From Prevotella sp. (GTDB lineage Bacteria > Bacteroidota > Bacteroidia > Bacteroidales > Bacteroidaceae): a stretch of DNA of 16,240 nucleotides. The stretch spans positions 1-16,240 of the forward strand of contig JAEENF010000093.1 of NCBI GenBank assembly GCA_016283605.1. Direction: 5' to 3'. This document shows positions 1 through 6,775 of the stretch, piece by piece. A program made the position numbers and the translations under genes. Each line of letters starts with the position of its first letter. The stretch's first letter is position 1. Under the pieces are notes generated by a model, which had not been told where the DNA came from, searched no databases, and saw nothing but the letters and a program-made list of their open reading frames with translations.

Positions 1-2423
1 ATACCATTTTCGCGGATTGATTCTGCCTGTGTAGCATCAACAGTAAAGCTGAAGTAATTCACTGCAGATCTTGTCCTTGCAGAAGAGATCTCTGTGCTAT
101 TTGATGATGCGCTTACAGAACCATCACCAACACCGTATACATAGAATGTGCTACCTGCACCTACATCATTGACGTTGGAAGCATCGATGGTCACATTCGT
201 CTGAGGATTATTAGAGTAATCTCCCAGTGGAGTTCCGGTAGTGTTGAATGTTGGACCTGTGGAAGCTCCGGCGACATTTGTGTTGTCGACTGTCACACCC
301 AGTAAAGTAGCCTTGATGCCACTGACAGCCAGACAACCTCTCTGCAGAACTGCTAAGTCAGCTTCTGTTATAGTATACTCTACATATCCAGAGTTGTTAC
401 TGATGTGTGAATCATTTCTGCCATAGTAGCTTTCAAACAACTTCGTCCAAGTATATGTCGGAGCCGCATCCTGTGTGAACAATTGAACATTGAAATCGTA
501 CTCTGTGATGACATAAGCACGGATGACACTACCTACGCCAAAGGGCTTATTGTTAGGATCTGCCTGTGCGAGGGTGTTGTAATCGATGATGACATGCTCC
601 TGATTGTTCCAGTCGCTGCCAAGATATGAGGTGCCTTCCAGATTTTGCCATACGAGAGTCTCTGTAGCACTCGGGGTAATAGTGTATGACGTACTTGAAG
701 AAGATAACTCGTATTCAAGGATCTTACCAGTCTGATCTTCCTTCATCTTCTCTGCCAGGTCTGTCAGAGGATAGAGGTTCTCATTGACGCCAGTGTTCCA
801 AGGCTCGTTTCCACCACCCACATAGGACAGGAATCCGGTATAGGCGATGTCTATGGCTGTACGCTCGTATGGCCAACGGGTACCGGGATCTACACAGATC
901 TTGTGAGGAGCCTCACCTTGATAGGCACTGAGGGCGTAAGCTACACTTGTCGTGCGTACTAAGATATTGATGTCGGCGAGAAGAGCTCTGTAATTCTCTT
1001 CTGTGATAGCATCTTCAATACCCTCAATCTCCAATTTATAGGTATTGCCTACAAGACCTTCCTGATGCGGGGTCACAAGAGTAGTGTTTGGTCTGGCTGT
1101 GTTCAGAAGGATATTGTCGGCCATTTCTGGAGTGAACATGGCATGAATGTTGCTGTTAAGCCTCTCGAACTTGATGGCTAACTCACCACCAGCAGCCAAC
1201 GGAGTCAACAATGCATAATATGAGGTCGAGTTGTCACCATCATAGTTGCTTTCGTTTCCGTTCTCGTCGCGGACAACGAGGGTCTCCATGATAAACTTGG
1301 CATCGAACACCAGGTCGTTGTAGTCATAGTCTTCACGCTGGCTGGAACTGCCAAGGTCCTCACAGAATACCCACTTGTGGAACAAGACGTATTTCTTTTT
1401 GTAGACATTGGTGGTCTCGCTACCAGTGTTACCACCAATGGTCGAGGTGTTGGAATCACCGTCACCTGGAGTAATGCGGACAATCCAGTCGCTAAAATAA
1501 CCGTCGGCACCGCCCTTATGGTATCTCTTACCATTATAGGTGATGTCACCATTGGCGTCTTCTGTTATGAGATACTCATTCGGATTATTACCGGTTGCCT
1601 CATAATCGAAGCCTACGAACCACATGCCGGCAACAATCGGATCAATCCAGTCACCAGGAATAATCACATATTTGTCGTGGAATTGCTGACTGGACTGTGA
1701 GGTGTGATAACCAAAGCTTGAAGTGCTGGAATTGACCAGTAACTGAATCTGATCTGAGTGATAGACTTTCCGGTCGTTGAAGTCTTTTGTTTCATCTGGG
1801 TCAAGCTGTCCGTCCCAAACATCTACGTTCTTAGCACCGCCACTGTAGGTTGCACCATTGAAATTGTACATGTGGTCATAGTTGTATTGGGTGCTACCAT
1901 CCCAAGCGGTATATGAACTTGTAGCACCCGCCATCAAGTAGTCCATCTGATTTCCACTAACGATTGTCTGGCCATTTCCGGCGAGGTATGTCTCAGTCGT
2001 ATGAGAACCATCGTCTGTCTTCGTTCCGCCTTTGTAGACTTGCTGGACGAAGAAGTTCGTGAAGTTAACGGCCTGACTGTTAGGATTCTGGTGAGTCTGG
2101 AACCATTTACGAACAACCGTCTTTTGCTCTTCTGTTAATGGTGCAGGAACGGAGAACTGTGGATATCTTGATCCTTGAACACCGTTTCCTCCCCACATGT
2201 TAGCATCCGGGTCAGTTCCACGAGTTCTTGATTTTTTGCTGCTGGAACCAAATCCCCAGTCCTGATTAGGACTTACTTTACCGAAGAAATTCTCAAAATT
2301 CTCTGCAAATTGCGCTTTCTTAGCCTCGGCAATGGTTGAATACTCAATACTATCATCATGGCAGCTTGCAAAGAATCCGCCTACGACGAGAGCTAAAGCA
2401 CCTGTAAATAAATACTTCTTCAT
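1..2423 (-). CDS. LruC/DUF4842-like surface lipoprotein P1, C-terminus cut by window edge
   Basis: The frame is open without a stop from the ATG at 2423 to base 1, giving at least 807 residues; the 3' end lies outside the window. Residues 1-21 form a lipoprotein signal (MKK, hydrophobic core, FASC lipobox, Cys21). HDD follows the Cys, and acidic residues there resemble the export signal of surface lipoproteins in Bacteroidota. PNQDW is at 52-56, followed by a region with FTNFFVQQVYKG that I recall from other Prevotella-type secreted proteins. The diagnostic part is at 351-373: WVFCEDL, then E364-D-Y-D-Y-N-D-L-V372, then AAGGELAIKF and near 510-530 a WPYERT...AYTGF block. Together these match the layout of LruC/DUF4842 domains (Asp-rich, probably cation-binding). 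More than 200 further residues, unrecognised, follow. The function is unknown; a surface adhesin or matrix protein is plausible. It diverges from P2. Confidence 0.85.
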   Translation of the reverse strand, partial: MKKYLFTGALALVVGGFFASCHDDSIEYSTIAEAKKAQFAENFENFFGKVSPNQDWGFGSSSKKSRTRGTDPDANMWGGNGVQGSRYPQFSVPAPLTEEQKTVVRKWFQTHQNPNSQAVNFTNFFVQQVYKGGTKTDDGSHTTETYLAGNGQTIVSGNQMDYLMAGATSSYTAWDGSTQYNYDHMYNFNGATYSGGAKNVDVWDGQLDPDETKDFNDRKVYHSDQIQLLVNSSTSSFGYHTSQSSQQFHDKYVIIPGDWIDPIVAGMWFVGFDYEATGNNPNEYLITEDANGDITYNGKRYHKGGADGYFSDWIVRITPGDGDSNTSTIGGNTGSETTNVYKKKYVLFHKWVFCEDLGSSSQREDYDYNDLVFDAKFIMETLVVRDENGNESNYDGDNSTSYYALLTPLAAGGELAIKFERLNSNIHAMFTPEMADNILLNTARPNTTLVTPHQEGLVGNTYKLEIEGIEDAITEENYRALLADINILVRTTSVAYALSAYQGEAPHKICVDPGTRWPYERTAIDIAYTGFLSYVGGGNEPWNTGVNENLYPLTDLAEKMKEDQTGKILEYELSSSSTSYTITPSATETLVWQNLEGTSYLGSDWNNQEHVIIDYNTLAQADPNNKPFGVGSVIRAYVITEYDFNVQLFTQDAAPTYTWTKLFESYYGRNDSHISNNSGYVEYTITEADLAVLQRGCLAVSGIKATLLGVTVDNTNVAGASTGPTFNTTGTPLGDYSNNPQTNVTIDASNVNDVGAGSTFYVYGVGDGSVSASSNSTEISSARTRSAVNYFSFTVDATQAESIRENG

Positions 2424-2445
2424 CTCCAATAAGATTTTAATAGAA

Positions 2446-2457
2446 TGTTACGTAACA
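2446..2457. promoter_or_regulatory. 12-base perfect palindrome in the P1 leader
   Basis: TGTTACGTAACA is a perfect inverted repeat about 22 bases upstream of the P1 ATG. It lies between the candidate -7 box of P1 and its start codon, a position where a dimeric repressor could act. No regulator is known to bind it; the role is inferred from symmetry and position only. Confidence 0.35.
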
Positions 2458-2481
2458 AAATTATTAATTCAATTGATGGTG

Positions 2482-2489
2482 CAAAAATA
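2482..2489 (-). promoter_or_regulatory. candidate -7 box of P1 promoter
   Basis: Read on the minus strand this is TATTTTTG, a match to the Bacteroidota -7 consensus TAnnTTTG. It would start a transcript with a leader of about 50 bases in front of the P1 ATG. No good -33 TTTG was found at the usual spacing, so support is moderate. The region is AT-rich, which raises the chance of a random match. Confidence 0.45.
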
Positions 2490-2574
2490 CGATATTTTTT
2501 GCCAACTTGAGTTTTTTTATCGTTAAAATCTGTAAAACAAGACAAAAAATGTACTAACTATGGGGATTATTTCG

Positions 2575-2582
2575 TAAATTTG
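2575..2582 (+). promoter_or_regulatory. candidate -7 box of P2 promoter
   Basis: TAAATTTG matches TAnnTTTG and lies 30 bases before the P2 ATG, which would give a leader of roughly 25 bases. No clear -33 element was seen. With the box at 2482-2489 it makes a divergent promoter region for P1 and P2. Confidence 0.5.
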
Positions 2583-2612
2583 ACCCCAAATTCACGTTAT
2601 TGATATAATATT

Positions 2613-3890
2613 ATGTTGAAGACAAGTAAAAAGGTGATGATAGGAATGGCCATCCTGACACTAGGAGTGGTCTCGTGTGATAGATCGATTTATGATGAAG
2701 ATGATTACAACAGAATCATCAAGGAAAGCTCACCGGTGGACAGCGTGGATCAGCGTCATTCATGGCAGTTGACAACAAACTATTCCTTCCGTTTCACAGC
2801 TGATATTGAAGCAGATGTGAGTTCGGTGTGTGTGTTTACCGATAACCCACTCACTAGTGATGCAGCAGAGTTGATGACGCAGGCTTTCATCAAGAAAGGC
2901 GAGACGGTGCAGTTGTCTATCACCGCACCGACGATATTGACGATTTTCTATGCAGCGTTAGTAGATAAGAACGGCAATTACTACGTTACACCGTTCAATG
3001 CGTCGAGGACGAGTGTGACGTTCTCTAATGCAACCCAGGGACGTCCTGTCGGCGAACTTCAACCGCAGACATTTACCTATCTTTTTGAGGAAGACTTCCC
3101 TCAGGCGGGTGACTACGATTATAATGACCTGGTACTACGTGTCTCTCAGCAGCGCACAGGACAGAAGGAGATCACGCTCAATGTGACCATAGCTGCTGTC
3201 GGAGGTAGTTATCACATCGCAGGAGGAATCCGGCTCATTGGTTTTAACTATCAGGATATTGACAGCGTGAGGACTACTACGGGTGAATCCTTCAATGACG
3301 GCGTGCCTGCAGCCTCACTCTATATGTTTGATAATACTGACATGTTGGTGGAAGGCCGTAACAAGGAGGCTATTGTCAACCTCTTTGCAGATGCCCACTG
3401 GGCAATGACATTCAATCCTAGCTTGAGCTACGGTCTCTTCCAGCGTAAGAAATTCAATGTCTCGAATACCACAGACGATAATAACCAATTACGTTCGACT
3501 CGTACGTTAAGCTATGTGATATTCTTCAAGAGTGAGAAGAACTTGAATAACTTTACCCTCGACACGCTTGACCCGTTTATCATTACGACGTATGGTGGCA
3601 ATAATTGGGAGACACATCTTGACGTTTACCGTGATGCACAGGTACTCTACGAATATACTTGTTCAAACATTAAGGATTTGCCTTGGGCACTGAAAATTCC
3701 ATCAGGCGACTTCGCTTATCCGTTGGAAGGCGTTGAACTGGGTTTCAAGAAGAAGACAGATACTGGCGCTATCGCAATGTTCGGTGCCTATGTGTATTGG
3801 GGACATTCCTTTGGCGAATGGGCAGAGGATTATACCAAATGTCTCGACTGGTATCTGAAACAGTACGCTACAACAGGAAGTGTCTGGTAG
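2613..3890 (+). CDS. LruC/DUF4842-like lipoprotein P2
   Basis: This is a complete 425-residue protein. A lipoprotein signal at 1-22 ends in the lipobox VVSC (Cys22) and is followed by acidic residues (DRSIYDEDD). Residues about 49-145 align by eye with residues 50-150 of P3: a W near the start, then [VC].VF[TS][DN]NPL, then a K[GK]G hydrophobic stretch, probably a small beta-sandwich. FEED at about 158-161 leads to D167-Y-D-Y-N-D-L-V174, the Asp-rich motif also present in P1 and P3. Near the C-terminus are W.L.IP, FAYPLEGVE and a terminal CLDWY, which resemble the end of LruC/DUF4842 proteins. It is the shortest of the three and contains little besides these two domains, so it may show the minimal form. 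Function is unknown; the predicted location is outer membrane or cell surface. Confidence 0.85.
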   Translation: MLKTSKKVMIGMAILTLGVVSCDRSIYDEDDYNRIIKESSPVDSVDQRHSWQLTTNYSFRFTADIEADVSSVCVFTDNPLTSDAAELMTQAFIKKGETVQLSITAPTILTIFYAALVDKNGNYYVTPFNASRTSVTFSNATQGRPVGELQPQTFTYLFEEDFPQAGDYDYNDLVLRVSQQRTGQKEITLNVTIAAVGGSYHIAGGIRLIGFNYQDIDSVRTTTGESFNDGVPAASLYMFDNTDMLVEGRNKEAIVNLFADAHWAMTFNPSLSYGLFQRKKFNVSNTTDDNNQLRSTRTLSYVIFFKSEKNLNNFTLDTLDPFIITTYGGNNWETHLDVYRDAQVLYEYTCSNIKDLPWALKIPSGDFAYPLEGVELGFKKKTDTGAIAMFGAYVYWGHSFGEWAEDYTKCLDWYLKQYATTGSVW

Positions 3891-3956
3891 TTTACCGTCA
3901 GTAAACTCTGAGAAACCCGTCAGTAAAGTGTAGGTTTACCGTCAGTAAAGTTAGTG
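3891..3956. repeat. 22-base tandem repeat, three units
   Basis: The core CCGTCAGTAAA occurs at 3895-3905, 3917-3927 and 3939-3949, exactly 22 bases apart. Units 1 and 3 begin TTTAC, so each holds a small inverted repeat TTTAC-CGTCA-GTAAA; unit 2 begins AAACC instead. A degenerate fourth unit may run to 3978. The array begins on the base after the P2 stop codon and ends before the P2/P3 terminator, so it lies in the P2 3' untranslated region. Its role is unknown. Confidence 0.75.
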
Positions 3957-3987
3957 AAACTCCGGTAGATTGATGAGGTATCAAATA

Positions 3988-4021
3988 AAAGAGGTGTTCA
4001 CATCGATGTGAACACCTCTTT
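3988..4021. terminator. bidirectional terminator between P2 and P3
   Basis: A perfect 34-base palindrome (AAAGAGGTGTTCACATC and its reverse complement) gives a stem of about 15 base pairs with a TCGA loop, A-rich on the left and T-rich on the right. It sits between the convergent P2 (ends 3890) and P3 (ends 4047) and can end transcription from both sides. Confidence 0.9.
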
Positions 4022-4046
4022 AACTTATGATTGGGTTTTGAAATAA

Positions 4047-6443
4047 CTATTGTATGAAGACAACCTTGCCATTAGTAGGATGATTGTACCAGTTGGTTGC
4101 TTCAACATGAACAGCGTTTGTAGCCCATTTTACAAATTGTGAATAAGCTTCAGTAATAATCGTACGTTCTGTTGGCCAAGCCCATTTGTTTGGTACAATA
4201 ATACCTAAAGGTGCTTTACCGCTTCCCTCCAATTGAGTAATTGGGATAGGAGTGGTTTCTTTTTGGTCTTCCGTATTACCAAACTCACCGTCTTTCTTAT
4301 ATGGCCAGATCTTGAAAGGAGCACTTTCTGGATTAGAACCATTTCTTGGGATGGTTACCGTTACAGGTGTCTTTGAAACGCCTCTGCCAGTATTGATCAT
4401 CTGACCCTTGGCTGCGCCCAGAGCGTCATGAACCTCTGAACCATTAGCCCAAGTGATGAGCTGATTACCTAAGTACACATAGTTGTCGTATTCGCAACCA
4501 GCGGCCACAAGGGTAACGTCAAATTTGGTGTCATCGTCCTTGTTGACGTTTACACGCAGAACAACGTCGTTCATGTCGAAGTCGCAACGTGCACGGTTAT
4601 CCTCGAAGGCATAGCTCCAAACGGCAGGCTCAACAATCGTGGGAGGCGTATAGCCATGATGACAATCTCCTGTGATAGGTTCAGTGATTGGGCATGGATC
4701 TTCGAGGAACTTGAACATTACGGTCTTCTTCTCACCAGTTGTGTAATAGTAGTAAGGCTGATCGTATGGTTCATTCGGACCCTTCTGGTCAACAAATCCC
4801 TGATCAAAATGAGTGTTTGTATCTACGAAGATTTTTCCCCAATAATTCATGCGCGACTGGCCACCTGTATCGCCCTCATCAAGGACAATAGCACCTGCTT
4901 TAAGAACAGAATAACCTGAACCTAAGCCATGTAATCCCCAATTTTTATTATTATTTTTTGCAATGAATTGACCTTCCACATCAATCATGGAATAGTCTTT
5001 CATATAGAAATCACAATCAGTACCCCAGATAAATGTTTCAGTCTTTACAGAAGCATGACCATCCAATACGAAAGCAGCATGCTCACCTGATCCAAAAGTA
5101 AATGTTCCAGTACCATTTGTACCCTCAGAAGTGACAGTCAACTTACAGTTGTTAAAGACTTTAATCGTGTTTTTAATTTCAATATCACCTGTTTTGTACT
5201 CACCTTTATTCTGCCATTGAGAGTTGGTATTTGTAATGTAGGACGTACCTTTAATTAAAACTTCTGCCTCTTCATCATTTAAGAACTGACCACCAGATTT
5301 CATATCAAGAGTCTGGGCAGTAAGTTCATCGCGATTAATAAGTGCGCCATTCTGATTGAACAGGGCAATGGTTTCTTTGACCTTAAGTGTACCTTCATTC
5401 CACAATACACTATTAGTCTGGTTTTGACCATTGATTGAAAGATTGTCAACTTCAATTGTACCTTCATTCCGAACCTTAGTGCCTCCAACAAGTTCCAACG
5501 TAACAGCCTTTACAGTACTTCCTTCATTTACGTAAATAGCTGAATTGACATTCTGGAAAGTTGCTGTTCCATTTTCATGCTTGGTAAGGTCTAACGTAGC
5601 ACCAGGTGCAAGATATATGGTTAAGCCGTTTCTTACCTTTAGAAGAGTAAGCGTAGAACCCGTGGTCACACAGTATGTCGTCTGGGAATTTTGCTCATTA
5701 TTACCATAGAAAGTAATGTTACCATCGAAGTAAATGGTTAATGGATTATTCTGAATGTCAACGGCATTCGGCTTGTTATTGTCCCAGTTCTTGGCTTCTA
5801 TGTAATATGTTCCACCAGAAGTGTAGCCATTTGCTAAAGGCGCAATACCCGAAATCTGTTTGGCGTCAGTAAGCGTATTCTTATAGGTAGTTGGCATAAC
5901 AACCTCTTCACTGAATTTCGGCGGCACAGGAGCGTTGGGATAACTTGGTGTGTGCTCAACAAGAGAATAATTCACCTTCACTGCACGTGTACGTACTGCA
6001 GAAGTGCTACCGATGTCGCTGAGGGCGGTGATTTGACCGTTATTTACGCTGGAAGACTTATAAGTTGTCACGTTATTATTGTCCGTAATACCAATGACAA
6101 GACTCTTCAGATGTGCAGGATAAGAGATGTCTGCGGAAAGTTTTTGTCCGCCCTTCAGAGTTTCTTTGGTCAGATAGTAACCAATACCGTCCTCCAACGG
6201 ATTGTTGGAGAAGACCATTACAGTGTAAGACTCATTGGCATCGCCAGGAATAACCAAATCGACATTTGCCTCGGAACTCATCTTCCAGTCCTGATCTTCA
6301 GGAATGTAGAATCCTAGAGTAGCCTGAGCATTGTCAAGAGCCTTCTGCTCTTCTTGTACCACGAAGTCAAAGTCGTGGGAGCAGGCTGTTGCTGCGAGAC
6401 CAAGCACAATGGCAGCAGCTGATTTCATCAAATACTTACTCAT
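4047..6443 (-). CDS. LruC/DUF4842-like lipoprotein P3 with internal Asn-ladder solenoid
   Basis: This is a 798-residue predicted lipoprotein: the signal at 1-21 ends in the lipobox ATAC (Cys21), followed by SHDFDF. DQDW at 50-53 opens a domain (about 50-150) that aligns with the same part of P2, including VMVFSNNPL. The middle, about 190-560, is rich in Asn, Gly, Thr and beta-branched residues. Asn306, 326, 349, 370, 389, 412 and 432 recur every 19-23 residues, mostly as N-E-G-[ST] or variants, a pattern typical of a parallel beta-helix or similar solenoid. FED is followed by D621-F-D-M-N-D-V-V628, the LruC-like motif with Tyr changed to Phe and Met. The C-terminus has a WPTERT...AYSQF block like P1 (WPYERT...AYTGF) and a final NWY. 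The first ATG gives a proper signal peptide; Met6 is an alternative start. It is probably a surface adhesin or structural protein, which is an inference. Confidence 0.85.
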   Translation of the reverse strand: MSKYLMKSAAAIVLGLAATACSHDFDFVVQEEQKALDNAQATLGFYIPEDQDWKMSSEANVDLVIPGDANESYTVMVFSNNPLEDGIGYYLTKETLKGGQKLSADISYPAHLKSLVIGITDNNNVTTYKSSSVNNGQITALSDIGSTSAVRTRAVKVNYSLVEHTPSYPNAPVPPKFSEEVVMPTTYKNTLTDAKQISGIAPLANGYTSGGTYYIEAKNWDNNKPNAVDIQNNPLTIYFDGNITFYGNNEQNSQTTYCVTTGSTLTLLKVRNGLTIYLAPGATLDLTKHENGTATFQNVNSAIYVNEGSTVKAVTLELVGGTKVRNEGTIEVDNLSINGQNQTNSVLWNEGTLKVKETIALFNQNGALINRDELTAQTLDMKSGGQFLNDEEAEVLIKGTSYITNTNSQWQNKGEYKTGDIEIKNTIKVFNNCKLTVTSEGTNGTGTFTFGSGEHAAFVLDGHASVKTETFIWGTDCDFYMKDYSMIDVEGQFIAKNNNKNWGLHGLGSGYSVLKAGAIVLDEGDTGGQSRMNYWGKIFVDTNTHFDQGFVDQKGPNEPYDQPYYYYTTGEKKTVMFKFLEDPCPITEPITGDCHHGYTPPTIVEPAVWSYAFEDNRARCDFDMNDVVLRVNVNKDDDTKFDVTLVAAGCEYDNYVYLGNQLITWANGSEVHDALGAAKGQMINTGRGVSKTPVTVTIPRNGSNPESAPFKIWPYKKDGEFGNTEDQKETTPIPITQLEGSGKAPLGIIVPNKWAWPTERTIITEAYSQFVKWATNAVHVEATNWYNHPTNGKVVFIQ

Positions 6444-6496
6444 AGTTTTTTAATAATTCAATAGCTATTTAGTTCTTTTAATTGCAATTCTGGGTG

Positions 6497-6504
6497 CAAA
6501 GATA
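6497..6504 (-). promoter_or_regulatory. candidate -7 box of P3 promoter
   Basis: On the minus strand this reads TATCTTTG, a full match to TAnnTTTG, about 54 bases upstream of the P3 ATG. The expected transcript has an AT-rich leader of about 45 bases. No convincing -33 partner was found. Confidence 0.55.
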
Positions 6505-6572
6505 GGGATTTTTCGAGATAATCCCGTATTTTATCTACAAAAAAAAGTTAAATCAATTAATTTGGTCTATAA

Positions 6573-6603
6573 AAAAGGTCCAAGACGCGATCTTGGACCT
6601 TTT
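6573..6603 (-). terminator. terminator of the tRNA-Met gene
   Basis: A perfect 13-base-pair stem (AAAAGGTCCAAGA and its complement, loop CGCGA) begins two bases after the last tRNA base. Read on the minus strand it ends in a run of six T (6571-6576), as in an intrinsic terminator. It separates the tRNA from P3. Confidence 0.9.
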
Positions 6604-6604
6604 G

Positions 6605-6678
6605 TGGACCAGCCAGGGCTTGAACCTGGGACCTCCAGATTATGAGTCTGTTGCTCTAACCAACTGAGCTACAAGTCC
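6605..6678 (-). tRNA. tRNA-Met (anticodon CAT)
   Basis: On the minus strand the sequence folds as a tRNA: acceptor GGACTTG, D arm GCTC...GAGC, anticodon loop CTCATAA, T arm CCAGG-TTCAAGC-CCTGG, acceptor CTGGTCC and discriminator A. The CCA end is not encoded (CAA follows). The anticodon CAT with this body suggests elongator tRNA-Met; tRNA-Ile2 with a modified C34 is the alternative. The acceptor has a T-T mismatch at 6-67 and a G-T pair at 5-68, and the anticodon stem has A27-G43 unpaired. Confidence 0.9.
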
Positions 6679-6711
6679 GATGAATTGGCGCTTTTCTGCG
6701 GAATTCGGGTG

Positions 6712-6743
6712 CAAAGGTACAATCTTTTTGGCAAATTTCCAAA
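6712..6743 (-). promoter_or_regulatory. promoter of tRNA-Met
   Basis: On the minus strand TTTG (6743-6740), a 20-base spacer and TACCTTTG (6719-6712) form a complete Bacteroidota -33/-7 promoter, placed about 33 bases upstream of the tRNA 5' end. Confidence 0.75.
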
Positions 6744-6762
6744 TGTTTTCCCGTTTTTTTAC

Positions 6763-6770
6763 TACCTTTG
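6763..6770 (+). promoter_or_regulatory. -7 box of ribF promoter
   Basis: TACCTTTG matches TAnnTTTG exactly and faces ribF. The transcript start would fall near 6776-6779, at or within a few bases of the GTG codons proposed for ribF. No clear TTTG was seen at the -33 spacing. Confidence 0.65.
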
Positions 6771-6775
6771 CACCC

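Noticed and set aside
1..2423. P1 region at first looked like a broken gene with only short frames
   Set aside because: Translating the minus strand by hand from 2423 gave an uninterrupted frame to base 1; it is simply cut by the window edge.
3891..3956. CRISPR array
   Set aside because: Units of 22 bases with no unique spacers and no cas genes; it is a plain tandem repeat.
5856..5876. CGTCAGTAA inside P3 as another copy of the 22-base repeat
   Set aside because: A single short match within coding sequence, without the flanking TTTAC or the 22-base period.
6680..6775. ATG at 6680 as the ribF start
   Set aside because: It lies two bases from the divergent tRNA gene and upstream of the likely promoter, and the added residues do not fit the family.
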